From NCBI GenBank assembly GCA_963807735.1, contig CAWEDI010000028.1:1-64000 (forward strand): a DNA stretch of 64,000 nucleotides, read 5' to 3'. Below are positions 29,106 to 39,423 of the stretch, piece by piece (position 1 is the stretch's first letter; every line of letters starts with the position of its first letter). A program made the translations under genes and the position numbers. Source of the DNA: Roseiarcus sp963807735. Its GTDB lineage: Bacteria > Pseudomonadota > Alphaproteobacteria > Rhizobiales > Beijerinckiaceae. The notes under the pieces are model-generated. The model was not told the DNA's origin, searched no databases, and worked only from the letters and a program-made list of their open reading frames with translations.

Positions 29106-30422
29106 TGCAAACCCATTTCTCCGCCGCGCAGCTCGCCGATCCGCACACGGCGAGCCTGGAGAAGATCCTGCGCACTTGCGTGCATTGCGGCTTCTGCACC
29201 GCCACCTGCCCGACCTACGTCGTCGGCCGCGACGAACGCGACAGCCCGCGCGGCCGCATCTATCTCATCAAGGAGCTGATGGAGACCGGCCGCGCCCCGG
29301 ACATCCACGACGTCGAGCCGCTCGACCATTGCCTGTCCTGCCTCTCCTGCATGACCACCTGCCCTTCCGGCGTCGACTACCGCCGGCTGATCGACCACGC
29401 CCGCGTCGAGGTGGAGACGCGCTACCGGCGAGACCCGCTCGACCGCGTTCTGCGCGCATTGCTCGTCTGGCTGCTGCCGCATCGCGGCCGGTTCCGCGTG
29501 GCGATGGGACTGAGCCGGCTCGCCCGGCCGTTCGCGCCGATTCTTGCCCGCCTTCCCCGCGTCGGCGCGCGGCTCGAAGCGATGCTGAAGCTCGCCCCGG
29601 CCCGGCTGCCGGCGCGCGACGCGAGCGAAGGCCCGGGGCTTTTCCCGGCGGCCCCGTCGGGGACGAAGCGCCGGCGCGTCGCGCTGCTGACCGGCTGCGC
29701 CCAGGCGGTGCTCGCGCCGCAGATCAACGCGCGCGACGATCCGCGTCCTCAACCGCGCCGGAATCGACGTCGTGCTGCCCCCCGGCGAGGGCTGCTGCGG
29801 CTCGCTCGCGCACCACATGGGCCGCGAGGGCCAGGCGCTCGCCGCCGCGCGCGCCAACGTCGACGCGTGGACCTCGGAGATCGACGGCGAGGGGCTGGAG
29901 GCGATCCTGGTCACGGCGTCCGGCTGCGGCGCGACGATCAAGGACTATGGCGCAATGCTCGCCGACGATCCCGCCTATGCCGGAAAGGCCGCCCGCGTCG
30001 CCGCGCTGGCGCGCGATCCCAGCGAATATCTGATCGGCCTCGATCCGACATTCGCTTCGCCGCGCGGCGTGACGGTCGCCTATCATCCCGCCTGCTCGTT
30101 GCAGCACGGCCAGAAGATCCTCGAAGCGCCGAAGTCGCTTTTGCGGCGCGCCGGCTACGAGGTGCGCACGCCGGCGGAATCGCATTTGTGTTGCGGCTCG
30201 GCGGGCGTCTACAACATCCTGCAACCGCGCATCGCCGGCGAGCTGCGCGATCGCAAAGTGCGCCATCTCGAACGCTTGCGACCGGACGTTATCGCCACGG
30301 GCAATATCGGCTGCATCACGCAGATCGCGTCGGCGACGCGCGCGCCGGTGGTTCACGTGATGGAGCTGCTGGACTGGGCCCAAGGCGGCGCAGCGCCGTT
30401 TGGTGCCGCGGCCGAGAAGTAG
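29105..30422 (+). pseudogene. glcF: Glycolate oxidase iron-sulphur subunit GlcF, one frameshift
   Basis: The N-terminus carries two 4Fe-4S motifs (CVHCGFCTATCPTYV and CLSCLSCMTTCPSGVDYR). The C-terminal half has the CCG-type motifs GEGCCGSLAHHMG and ESHLCCGSAGVYN. Between them one extra base near 29728 breaks the frame; without it the protein is 438 residues, normal for GlcF. It passes electrons from GlcD to the membrane quinone pool. Last gene of the operon, 83 bp before tRNA-Ser. Confidence 0.88.
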
Positions 30423-30505
30423 ACGCCGCGCTTGCGTCGAGCCCTGCGGGCATGGTAACGGCCCGCCCGACCGGACGGCGTATATTTCGCGCCCGTAGTC
30501 GCCGC

Positions 30506-30595
30506 GGAGAGGTGGCAGAGTGGTCGATCGCGCCGCACTCGAAATGCGGAGTACGTGCAAGCGTACCGGGGGTTCGAATCCCTCCCTCTCCGCCA
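30506..30595 (+). tRNA. tRNA-Ser (CGA)
   Basis: The 90 nt class II tRNA starts GGAGAGGTGGCAGAGTGGTC, has the anticodon loop CTCGAAA (CGA), a long variable arm (GTACGTGCAAGCGTAC) and T arm GGTTCGAATCC, and ends with an encoded CCA. Its 3' end is the integration site of the element that follows. Confidence 0.96.
30582..30595 (+). other. attL: tRNA-Ser end of the integrated element
   Basis: The last 14 bases of the tRNA (ctccctctccgcca) recur at 40909-40922, bracketing a segment with an integrase at its far end. Integration has kept the tRNA whole. Confidence 0.8.
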
Positions 30596-31589
30596 GTATT
30601 TCTGCAAGCCATTGAAAATTAAGCGATAATTTTTACCCTTGTTTTTAGCCCCACATTTAGCCCCACAATTCTGCGCGGCTTCGGTTGTTCGTCCCGGCTT
30701 GCACCCCGAGGAGTGCCAGCTGGTGCTCCCGGTCGCGACGGGAGGACGGGCGAAATGCTGGTGAATACCTAGGCGAGCGTCTGTGTGGCGCAGACGGGGC
30801 TGCAGGCCCTGCAGTTGGCGGTGACGTTCATAGCCCCGCTCGCCGCACTTACTCCGCCGGCTCTACGTTCCCCGCTGTAACCTCCATGGCGAGAGCCTGT
30901 GCGCACGGGCTCGCCCGCGACCTCAGCGCCCCGCCGTCAAGTCGCCGTCGCCAAAAATGCCAGCGCGCGATCTCCACGCCGTGCACTTCGACGCGATCCT
31001 TCTGGCGGTAATTGGCTCCCGCGTCGCCCGCTCAAACAGTTTCGCCCGCCTCGCCGCCGTCTTCTATGGTTCCGGCCATCGCCTACGCCTCAGCGGCCGC
31101 AAAAAGCATTCTTTGGAGGGAGAAGGGGGGCGGAGGGGGAATGAAATACTAGCGGTCGGGGCCTAGATGATATCACGCGTAAAATGTGGATAATTTAGGA
31201 GATTACACATTATCATTTCGCTATTATGGGCGCCGCCACCGTCGTGTAGCGCGCCCCCTGCATTGCGCCTGACGGCGCGTCGCCGTAGGCCACTGGCGTC
31301 TCCAGCGCGACCGGCGGCCCCTTGAACACGACCTTTGAGGCTCTCGCCAGCGCCGCTCACCCGCAACTATTTCCTAAAAACTTGCCTCGATCCTCCGCCC
31401 ACATTCTGATCCGCGCCTCAGGCGAAGACAACGTTCAACCCGCCCGCTGCCGCGCAGCCCTCGAACTCTCGATCGCCATCAATCCCCTCAGCAGCAATTG
31501 AGGACTGCCCTTGACGTCAGCCCTAAACCGTTTCTTTGTCACTCAGCGGTAAATTGAAGCTCGCCTTGCCTGTCGTAGAGCGCCCAAAA
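30596..31589. other. Element left arm, no clear gene
   Basis: About 1 kb with no credible gene. Just inside attL are two direct copies of tagccccaca (30646-30655 and 30658-30667), 12 bp apart, probable integrase arm sites. The rest holds only short, unconvincing frames; the segment at about 31380-31500 reads as a protein-like tail in one frame and may be a gene remnant, but I cannot name it. Confidence 0.5.
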
Positions 31590-32111
31590 ATGACCAATCA
31601 CATTGATAATATTAAGATTTATGGAATTGTCTTGGTCCCGCTACTCGCGATCTTTGTTGCTTTTAATTTAAAAACTGATTTATTTGGCCCCAGTAACATC
31701 CAACAATGTATGCTTGAAAAGGCGAAGGGTTTACCAGAGCAATTGGTCCCTCTCGCATGGGTAGAGTGTCAAAAGCAGTTTCCAAGTCGAACGGGATTAC
31801 CATCCACGCCTGCCGCAACGAACGACTCTACACCAACGCTTATAGCAAATGTGAGATACGATTTGTGCGGGATGCAATACGGAAGTAATTATACGGTTTG
31901 CATCAAAGGAGTTCCTGCCGGTCATTCGGTCGTTCGCGTTGAAGCTGTTTTCTATCACACGAACGACGGCGCATGCAATGATTTATCTGAAGTCAATTGG
32001 AACCAATCCGATCACTGGGTCGGGGCCAAGAGTTGGTTCGATGAAAAGTATACTTTTGAGATGAAATCTGATCCTCTTGTTTGTAGTATTTTTGCATTTT
32101 ACGGCATTTGA
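31590..32111 (+). CDS. Hypothetical protein with one N-terminal membrane span
   Basis: The 173-residue protein starts MTNHIDNIKIYGIVLVPLLA with one hydrophobic span (about residues 10-27), then an extracytoplasmic-looking region with five or six Cys (QQCMLEKAK, VECQKQF, YDLCGMQYGS, YTVCIKG, GACNDLSEV, LVCSIFAF) suited to disulphides. I recognise no family. The DNA is visibly more AT-rich than all its neighbours, so it is probably foreign cargo of the element. An upstream ATG adds 18 residues. Confidence 0.6.
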   Translation: MTNHIDNIKIYGIVLVPLLAIFVAFNLKTDLFGPSNIQQCMLEKAKGLPEQLVPLAWVECQKQFPSRTGLPSTPAATNDSTPTLIANVRYDLCGMQYGSNYTVCIKGVPAGHSVVRVEAVFYHTNDGACNDLSEVNWNQSDHWVGAKSWFDEKYTFEMKSDPLVCSIFAFYGI

Positions 32112-32293
32112 TTTCTTTGCACGGCCGCTTTTTCCGATATGGCTTTGGCGTACACGGGCCTGCCATAGCTACCTTTTTTCGCGCGGTTGCAGCAGAGTAG
32201 CAGCCACCCCAATTCCAATGCAGCTGACCGCGTAGGCGCTGCGGATGTCGCGTTCGGGTTACGCCTTTAATTCAGCGCAGCTGTTCCGCGGGC

Positions 32294-35200
32294 CTACGCC
32301 GCCCGCCGCAGCGCGAAGGTCGAGCCGCCGTCCGCCGTCGTCACGAAGCCCGTGCGCGAAAGGGCGGCGAGCACAGCACTGATCTTCGGCGCGATCTGCC
32401 GGCCCTTGAACATCGCCGCCACCCCTTGCGCGCCGAGCGGACCCGGCGCCGAGGCGAGCGCGGCCATGACGGCGGCGGTCTGGGCGAAGTCGTCGCTGGG
32501 GAAGGAGGGCCGCGCCCCGGCGGCTGCTGGCGCTTCTGCGGGCTTGCCGCCGCCCACGAGGTCAAGCTCGGCCTTCTCCTTCGCCGAGCCGAAACGCGGG
32601 ATTTGGTAGTCGGGCCGCAGCCAGCGGACGACGCCGCGCGCTTCTTCTTGGGCGCGCTCCTTGTTGAGCGCGACAAGGCGGGCGAGGATTTCTTCGTCGG
32701 CGAGATCGGCGGGCCAGTCGTAGGCGTCGGCGACGGCAGCGTCCAGCTTGTCGTGGAGTTCCTTCAAGATCAGGACGAGGCCATCGTCGAAGATGCGGCG
32801 CTCGGCGTCTTCGAGCGCGTCCGGCGATATCCCGGCGCGCAGGCGCTCCAGAACGTTGTAGAGGCCGGTCATCGTCAGGTGAGGATGTTCGGAGAGCGCG
32901 CGCTTTCGGTGCGCGTCAATCTTGTCGCCAATCGAGCCTAACGAATTTCTGACCGTGTCTGAGGGGTTAGGAAATGGGAATGCGTTAAAGCAAGTGGTGT
33001 TGTGATACCGGGGCCTATCTTCCAATGTGCCGCCAGCGTGCAGAGCCCACACCTTATGTATGCGCGAGTTCAACACCCCGAGCATCCAATCAGCGTCGTG
33101 TGCGACACAGTAGATAGAAGCGTCTGCAATTAGGTCCGCTTCGACAAATACGAATGGCCTATGCTTTGCGACTTCCGGAGTAGCAATCCAGCGGCTCAGA
33201 CCCTGAAGACTACGTCGCATCTCGATATTTGTTCGTCCAAACAACCACCAATTTTCTCGCCTGCTACGCTCTCGATTGGTGACGCGAAGCGGTTTCACCG
33301 TCGCGAGTACACGTTGGTAAGCGATCGGATTTTGCTCTCTTGCCTGATCTTCGTCTAAGCCAAAAAAATCTATTACAAATCGTGATCTGCCGTGTCGGAC
33401 CAAGTCCATCCCCGACATATACTTCTTGACTACCGTCGATCCGGACGCGCGAAATCGAGCGTAGTCCTTTGCCTCGACAACAAATCCGTCTCCAACCAAT
33501 TTGACCCCTTGCTGGCAAAGCCCCGAATTGCTCATCAGAGCAGAGACAGAAGTGATATCGGTTCCGACTGTCAAATTCGAGTTTATGTGACCGATTGTCT
33601 CAATAAACTCGATAATAGGAACGTCGGTATCCAACCCGCGCTCTTGCCTAACAAAGCGCAAGAGGCCATCTCCATCACCGACGGACAAAACTGTCATGGC
33701 AATCCTGACGGCGGCCGCGTCGGGCGTCGCCTTTGTCCAGGGATGGTCAGGAATTGCCATGACTATTTGGATGCGCGGACTGCCGCTAAGCTTTCTTTGG
33801 ACCGTGCGACGATTGAACATTTGCGTAATTGAATTCGTGGTCACTAAACCCATGCGCCGAAGCTGCGAGCCCTTCCCACACAGGATCGCGGCAGCGCGCT
33901 CCCACCAAAACATCACATAGTCTGCGCTTTCATCTACGTCCGGAGTAACCGACCAAAGGGCTTCAACATACGCATCGCCGAGTACGTCCCGCATTCGCTT
34001 GCCGCCGATGAACGGCGGGTTGCCGACGATGAACTCCGCCTCGGGCCAAACTGGCCGCCTCGGGTTGCGGTAGGCGTAAACCTCGACTTTCTCCCCATCC
34101 GCCCCGCGCCGCGTCACCGGCCGCCCAGTGGCGTCGCGCTGCAATTCCTTGTCCGCCTCCAGCACCGCGTCCTTGACGACGACGTTCTTGAACGCGCGCA
34201 ACACGGGATCGTCGGGCAACCCGCCCTTGGTCCGCAGGTGCCATTGCAGATGACCAATCCACAGCACCAGTTCCGCGATGGCGGCCGCGCGCGGGTTCAC
34301 CTCCAGCCCCAGGAACTGATGCGGATCGACGCTGTGGCCCTCCAGGCCCGTCAAGGCCTCTTGGCCGCCAAGGTCCGCCACCGCCTCCAGAACCTCGCCC
34401 TCAAGGCGCTTCAGCATCTCCAGCGAGACGTAGAGGAAGTTTCCGGTGCCGCAGGCGGGATCGAGCACGCGCGTCGCGCAAAGCTTGTCGTGGAAGGCGC
34501 GCACCGTCGCCAGGGCGTCGCGCGCGCGCCCTTCTGCCTTCTGCCGTTCCGCGGTGGAGATGACCTGTCCCCAGTCCTCGCGCAGCGGGTCAATTACGGT
34601 CGCGGCGACAAGGCGTTCGACATAGGCGCGCGGCGTGTAGTGCGCGCCGAGCTTGCGGCGCTCGGCGGGATTGAGCGCCTGCTCAAGCAGCGTGCCGAAG
34701 ATGGATGGGTCTACCTCGCGCCAGTTGTAGCGCGCCGCGGCGAGCAATTCGCCAATCTCCTGCTTCGCGAGCGGAAACGCCGTTTTGTTGCGGAAGAACT
34801 CGCCGTTGAACCGCCGCACCTTCTGGCGCAGCGCGTGCGCCCACGCGCCTACGTCCATCGCCTCCCAGAGTTGCCCGACATCATGCGGGAATGCGTCGGG
34901 CCGCTCGACGCACTGCGCCAACAGGTCTTTGAAGGCGTTTTCCGGCAGCAAGCCGACGTCCTCGGCGAACATCGTAAACAGGCAGCGCATGAGGAACATT
35001 GCAACGTCTTCGGCCGGGAGATTTTGTTCCTCCAGAGCCTTGGACACCTTGGCGAGCCGTTCGGCAATTTCGCGCGTCACGCGGGCGGACCGGCGCGCCG
35101 GGTCGAGCGACAGCGGGTCGCTCCAGATCGCCGCCAGCATGGATCGGGTTTCGGCGTGGCGCAGGTCTTCGAGGTAGATGCGGAACGACCGCCGATCCGG

Positions 35201-35761
35201 GTGCTGGTCGAAAGCTTTCCCGTCGCGCCGGAAGTTGGCGTAAATTTCGAAGCAATGCCCGACGTCGCAGACGATGACGAAGGGCGGCGGCTCGTGGCTC
35301 GCCGGCAGGAGGCGAACGTAGTCTTCCGCCTGGCGGCGGGCGTTCAACATCAGCACGTCCCAGCCGCGCGCTGCGCCGCGCCGCCCGCGGGGCTGCGCAT
35401 CGACCCCGGGCAGGGTCGGCTGGCCCTGGACCTGCTTGTCGCCGCCTTCCTGCTGGCGCGACTGCTTGGCCTCCAGGACGAAGCTGTCGCGTTTGTAGAG
35501 GTCAATGCGCCGGCTCGAAATCGACCCGTCGCGGCCGATCTCCTTCACAACCCGCTCGAAGACGTAGTCGTTAAGCTCCGTGCGGTCGGCCGCCGGCTCG
35601 GGCGGCGGCAGCGCCAGGGCCGTACATAGCTCGGTCAGGAACATGGCGTAGTTGGCGCGCTCCTGCCCGCCCACGCGGCCCGACCAGCGCGCGATGAATG
35701 CTTCGACCTCAGCCGGAACCCCGGACCCCGTGCGCTTCCCGTTGCCCTGATTTGCGCCCAT
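32294..35761 (-). CDS. Single-chain restriction-modification enzyme, MmeI-like (type IIL/IIG)
   Basis: The 1,155-residue protein joins nuclease and methyltransferase. Near residues 85-100 is a PD-(D/E)XK-like motif (RIDLYKRDSFVLEAKQ). A helical linker (RKLGAHYTPRAYVERLVAAT) leads to the N6-adenine methylase domain with motif I DPACGTGNFLYV (about 433) and motif IV VGNPPFIGG (about 580). A target-recognition region follows. The C-terminal 70 residues look like a winged helix. Such enzymes methylate one strand and cut unmodified DNA, protecting the element's host. No separate specificity or nuclease gene is nearby. Start ATG 35761; a TTG 12 codons upstream is possible. Confidence 0.85.
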   Translation of the reverse strand: MGANQGNGKRTGSGVPAEVEAFIARWSGRVGGQERANYAMFLTELCTALALPPPEPAADRTELNDYVFERVVKEIGRDGSISSRRIDLYKRDSFVLEAKQSRQQEGGDKQVQGQPTLPGVDAQPRGRRGAARGWDVLMLNARRQAEDYVRLLPASHEPPPFVIVCDVGHCFEIYANFRRDGKAFDQHPDRRSFRIYLEDLRHAETRSMLAAIWSDPLSLDPARRSARVTREIAERLAKVSKALEEQNLPAEDVAMFLMRCLFTMFAEDVGLLPENAFKDLLAQCVERPDAFPHDVGQLWEAMDVGAWAHALRQKVRRFNGEFFRNKTAFPLAKQEIGELLAAARYNWREVDPSIFGTLLEQALNPAERRKLGAHYTPRAYVERLVAATVIDPLREDWGQVISTAERQKAEGRARDALATVRAFHDKLCATRVLDPACGTGNFLYVSLEMLKRLEGEVLEAVADLGGQEALTGLEGHSVDPHQFLGLEVNPRAAAIAELVLWIGHLQWHLRTKGGLPDDPVLRAFKNVVVKDAVLEADKELQRDATGRPVTRRGADGEKVEVYAYRNPRRPVWPEAEFIVGNPPFIGGKRMRDVLGDAYVEALWSVTPDVDESADYVMFWWERAAAILCGKGSQLRRMGLVTTNSITQMFNRRTVQRKLSGSPRIQIVMAIPDHPWTKATPDAAAVRIAMTVLSVGDGDGLLRFVRQERGLDTDVPIIEFIETIGHINSNLTVGTDITSVSALMSNSGLCQQGVKLVGDGFVVEAKDYARFRASGSTVVKKYMSGMDLVRHGRSRFVIDFFGLDEDQAREQNPIAYQRVLATVKPLRVTNRERSRRENWWLFGRTNIEMRRSLQGLSRWIATPEVAKHRPFVFVEADLIADASIYCVAHDADWMLGVLNSRIHKVWALHAGGTLEDRPRYHNTTCFNAFPFPNPSDTVRNSLGSIGDKIDAHRKRALSEHPHLTMTGLYNVLERLRAGISPDALEDAERRIFDDGLVLILKELHDKLDAAVADAYDWPADLADEEILARLVALNKERAQEEARGVVRWLRPDYQIPRFGSAKEKAELDLVGGGKPAEAPAAAGARPSFPSDDFAQTAAVMAALASAPGPLGAQGVAAMFKGRQIAPKISAVLAALSRTGFVTTADGGSTFALRRAA

Positions 35762-35860
35762 ACGGCTACGATACAGGGCTGCTAGCAACGAGCGCAATGC
35801 GGAACAATATTGTGCATCGTCGCACCCGCAGTTCTACGCGTTGAAATGTTCGCTTCGACA

Positions 35861-36280
35861 TCACTGTTGCTGCGTCGGATACCACAGCGCCCGGTAGCCT
35901 GCGGGGCCGCCGTCCCAACGCCGTTTGCGCCGGAAGCCGAGCCGGCGCATCGCCTCGCCCAGTTCGCCGACGTGGCAGCCAGAATGACCGCGTCCGCGGC
36001 CTCGTAGCTGCACCTGCAGGTCTTGTAGCGACAGACCGTCCCGCTGCACCTCAGGCGGGACGGCGGCGATCAGGCGCGCGACCCGCACGTCCAAGGGGGC
36101 AAGCTTTGCACGCGAGACGGATGCGGCAGCCTCCGCTTGCGCCCGTTGCGCGGCTTCTCGGCGGATGCGCTCTGCTTCTACGCCCCGGTTCAACTCGGCG
36201 ATGTACGCGTTCAAGATCGCCTCCTGTGGTGGTGTCCTGATACCGCATATACTCGTTCCGTCACACTTGGCCAGGGCCAT
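35861..36280 (-). CDS. Hypothetical protein, element-borne
   Basis: The 139-residue protein has an Arg/Ala-rich helical middle (GVEAERIRREAAQRAQAEAA) and a C-terminal part (VGELGEAMRRLGFRRKRRWD then GYRALWYP) that looks like a small winged-helix DNA-binding fold. I do not recognise it. It lies between the primase and the restriction enzyme on the same strand, so a replication or control role for the element is plausible but unproven. Confidence 0.55.
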   Translation of the reverse strand: MALAKCDGTSICGIRTPPQEAILNAYIAELNRGVEAERIRREAAQRAQAEAAASVSRAKLAPLDVRVARLIAAVPPEVQRDGLSLQDLQVQLRGRGRGHSGCHVGELGEAMRRLGFRRKRRWDGGPAGYRALWYPTQQQ

Positions 36281-36569
36281 GCGGTCTGCAGGGGCAGAGC
36301 AAGAAGCGAGGATTTTCTAGGCTGCGTCATAGAAGTCGGGCATGGCGGGGAAGCTTTTACGCCAAGCCAGCGGACGTTCGCGCTCAGCGCCGAAACTTGG
36401 GGGCGAACTCGTCTCCTCCGGTTATGTTTCTGGGATATATATTATCTATGACTTCTATGACTGCCATGACAAAGCCTTCAATATTGGGCTTCTCCCGCGC
36501 CATGGCAAACGCACTTGCCCCGCCGTCGATGACGTCGAGGCGCGCCTTCCGAAGGCGCAGCGCTCGCCA

Positions 36570-38990
36570 TTAAGGCGTGCACGGGTCGATCCCGGTGACA
36601 TCCTTAAAACGCTGCCGCGCGTCAGCAAGGTCGGGAAGCTGATAACTAAAATAGCGGTCGCCGGGCTGCCCCTTGCGAACTCTGGACAGCGCGCCGACCG
36701 GCACGAGCCGACGAAGCCTTCTTGCGGCAACCGGAAAAGTCGGCGGCTGCCGCGCCCGCGCGCTGGCGATGAGATAGCTCTCCTGCATCTCCCCGGAAGA
36801 AATCTCCGTGTCCCAATCGACAGACCCGTGTTTTAGCGGAAACTCGCCGTCAATAAGAACTTCGAGCCACCAAGCCGCAACCGGATCAGTGTGCGAAAGC
36901 GTCTGCATACGCTGCGCATGGAGCGCATGGCTATTTGGTACGGCGCGAGGGTTGAAGCCGCGCAGGCTGACCCGCATTAGGAAGTGGAGCAGGGCCTCTA
37001 CGCCCCCGTTCTTGATCTCACGGGCCAGCGCGCGGAAGTATGCAAGATCGCCTGCACGAACCCCGCTGACGTCCAAGACGGCCCAGCGTCGTGCATCCTC
37101 GCCGGCCGGGACCGCCCAAGCATTGTTCGTCATGACGACAACGTGTGCGTAGTTTCGAGCCGAAAACGCATCCTTCCCCTTGGGCTCATATCCAATCTGC
37201 GGATTGGTGATGAGAGCCTTGGCCGCGGCAACCGCCGCGGGATCGCCCGCGAAGAAGGCTTCGTCAAGAACGACGAGCACTTTGTCAAACAGATGGCCGT
37301 TGAACCGCCCGGCGACTTGATCTTTCTGCGCCGTGATAAAGCCATGCGGACCAAACACGTCAAGTAAAGCCTGAACAATGATGTTCTTACCCGTCCCCTC
37401 CTTCGACCGCAGAACGAGGGCCACCTCGGGTTTGACCCATGGGCGTTGAACGAGAAGGGCCATCCAGCGCAGTACATACTTGAACTGCGCCAAATCGCGG
37501 TCGCACCAAACCTCGAAGATGTGTCGAAGTATGCGTTTGATCCGCCCCGGCTTCGGGTCAACGGCCAAGCCGCGCCACGCGTTGTAGTCGGTTGGCGCAC
37601 TCCTGCCAGACGGATCAAAAACCAATCTGTCGTAGGTGCGGCGACCCGCAGACTTCAGCCATTCGCCCGCGGCGTTCTTGCCGCCGACTAACTTATTTGA
37701 GTGGAAATTCTTGAAATTCTCGAATGTCATACCGCTGGGCAGAATGTTCGGTTCGCGCTCGTCGAAAACCAGAACACTGTTTCCAGCCCTCGACACGAAG
37801 TGGCTATCGCTGAAATTATACCCGGCGACGCGCCCCGCCGTGCCGAGTTGGATCGGCGATCTGCACATGTTCGTGCACCCGGCGCAGTGCGCGTCAGGGA
37901 GTGTTCGTATTGTGGCGCAGAGCGCGGGCGGCTTCGTCCAATTATCTAACTTTTCCTGCGTCTCCGTCTGATTGTAGCGCGGATCGCCCATGCTCCATTG
38001 ATGGGCGAGGGGTTCGCCCTCAACGGTGTGTTTCAAAATGCCTAGGGCAAAGCGCCATAGCGGCTCACTAACCGCACCGCCCACAGCCTCGAAGTGGGCG
38101 AGTGTCGCGCAATGTTTGACGAGTTCATGCGCGGAAGATGGCGGATACGTTTGCGCGTTCGCCGCGCTCGGTCCTTGGGGTGGTGCGGGTTGGGCAGCCA
38201 CGGGCGAGGGCGGTATGGGTGTCTGCAGCGCGGCCACAAATTGTGGGTAGTCGAGAGGCGGCCCGGCCCGGCGCAGCGTCACGAGTTTGAGGTTAGCACG
38301 GTCTTTATAGTTCGTAGTCCCCGGCACGCGCAGCACGCTGGCTATGTCGTTCGTGCGCATCGGATCGACGTGGAATTTGTGAACTTGAGTAAGATCGCTC
38401 AGCGCTTTCGCATGCAGCGTCCACGAGACCTTGTCCACGAACTGGTCGAAATGCCAGTAACAGTGCAGCCCGTTCCCGCTATCAACCAGGATTGACGGTT
38501 CGTCGATCCCGGCTGAAACGCAAAAAGCCTTCAGGGCTGCTTCACCAGCAGCTTGGTCGACGTAGGGTTTTCCTGCGCCACAGTCAATATCCAACCAGAG
38601 AGTATAAGCACCTACGGCATTGCTTTGGGTGCGGTTGCCCTTGTTTGTTCCATTGTACGTCGCGTACATCGCGCAAGCGAAGTAGACGTTTTGGCCAACA
38701 GCCGATCTCCCGAGCGAGAGCGAAGCCGCGTTCCCGACCGTTTTTCGGCTATGGTGAAGGAAGCCGCGGCCGGTTTCCATTTTCTCTGCCACGAAGTGCA
38801 CGCCTTGGAGTGTTCCCTTCGCATCGGCTCCCCAAATCGCAGATAACAAAGCGTACGCGGCGCAGTAGTCCTGACAATTGGGGTCGACGGCGTCGTCGTC
38901 GTCATCCATGTCAAGAACCATAGTGCCGCAATCGACGGCGAGCGCCTCGTCTTCGAGGTCTACCGGCTCGGTCTCCTCGCCGTGGCGCAT
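36570..38990 (-). CDS. Primase-helicase of an integrated element (DUF5906-type)
   Basis: The 806-residue protein has an N-terminal archaeo-eukaryotic primase-like region (TLWLDIDCGAGKPYVDQAAG with DID; DSGNGLHCYWHF; HVDPMRTNDIASVLRVPGTT) and a C-terminal SF3/AAA helicase with Walker A RSKEGTGKNIIVQ (about 528) and Walker B VLVVLDEAFFAG. This is the replication protein type of P4-like satellites and phages. The start at 38990 is one base after the AlpA stop; a longer ORF overlaps AlpA by 65 bp and is rejected. Confidence 0.85.
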   Translation of the reverse strand: MRHGEETEPVDLEDEALAVDCGTMVLDMDDDDDAVDPNCQDYCAAYALLSAIWGADAKGTLQGVHFVAEKMETGRGFLHHSRKTVGNAASLSLGRSAVGQNVYFACAMYATYNGTNKGNRTQSNAVGAYTLWLDIDCGAGKPYVDQAAGEAALKAFCVSAGIDEPSILVDSGNGLHCYWHFDQFVDKVSWTLHAKALSDLTQVHKFHVDPMRTNDIASVLRVPGTTNYKDRANLKLVTLRRAGPPLDYPQFVAALQTPIPPSPVAAQPAPPQGPSAANAQTYPPSSAHELVKHCATLAHFEAVGGAVSEPLWRFALGILKHTVEGEPLAHQWSMGDPRYNQTETQEKLDNWTKPPALCATIRTLPDAHCAGCTNMCRSPIQLGTAGRVAGYNFSDSHFVSRAGNSVLVFDEREPNILPSGMTFENFKNFHSNKLVGGKNAAGEWLKSAGRRTYDRLVFDPSGRSAPTDYNAWRGLAVDPKPGRIKRILRHIFEVWCDRDLAQFKYVLRWMALLVQRPWVKPEVALVLRSKEGTGKNIIVQALLDVFGPHGFITAQKDQVAGRFNGHLFDKVLVVLDEAFFAGDPAAVAAAKALITNPQIGYEPKGKDAFSARNYAHVVVMTNNAWAVPAGEDARRWAVLDVSGVRAGDLAYFRALAREIKNGGVEALLHFLMRVSLRGFNPRAVPNSHALHAQRMQTLSHTDPVAAWWLEVLIDGEFPLKHGSVDWDTEISSGEMQESYLIASARARQPPTFPVAARRLRRLVPVGALSRVRKGQPGDRYFSYQLPDLADARQRFKDVTGIDPCTP

Positions 38991-38991
38991 C

Positions 38992-39270
38992 TCAGCGCCC
39001 ACCCCGCGCGACAGCGCGGATGTTGCCAACTCGGAACCCGCGCGATTGCGCTCCAAGGCGCACGGGCGGCTCTAGGACCCCGCGCGTCACGTCGCGCCAC
39101 ACGCTCGCCACGCTGCGGTTCAAGATTGCGGAGACGACCCGCACGTCGACAAGGGCCTCGTCTGGCAGTGAAGGGAACTGAGAGACGCGCGAGGCTGTCC
39201 GCTGTACGATACGCGCACTCAGCCTGGGGGGTGGGGAACTTAGGACTTGCGCATTTGCGGACACAGGCAC
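38992..39270 (-). CDS. AlpA-like DNA-binding regulator
   Basis: The 92-residue protein (GTG start) has a winged-helix/excisionase-like C-terminal half: LPDEALVDVRVVSAILNRSV then ASVWRDVTRGVLEPPVRLG, the layout of AlpA proteins of P4-type elements. AlpA activates integrase or excision genes. It lies between integrase and primase on the same strand, consistent with that job. The first 30 residues are low-complexity. Confidence 0.7.
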   Translation of the reverse strand: MPVSANAQVLSSPPPRLSARIVQRTASRVSQFPSLPDEALVDVRVVSAILNRSVASVWRDVTRGVLEPPVRLGAQSRGFRVGNIRAVARGGR

Positions 39271-39423
39271 GCTCCATCGGGCCTAAACAGGCCGCGTTTT
39301 GGTCGTTCTCCAGGCATAAGTTGTAGTGCCGAGATAACCCGGCGCAACTAATATAGCGTCGGCGCAGCTAAACGCAAGAAGAAAAGGAGCAATGATGTTA
39401 AGTACGGAGCACTTAGTACTTCA

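Noticed and set aside
34238..35629. 463-residue plus-strand ORF opposite the restriction enzyme
   Set aside because: Shadow ORF; the minus-strand protein has all the motifs.
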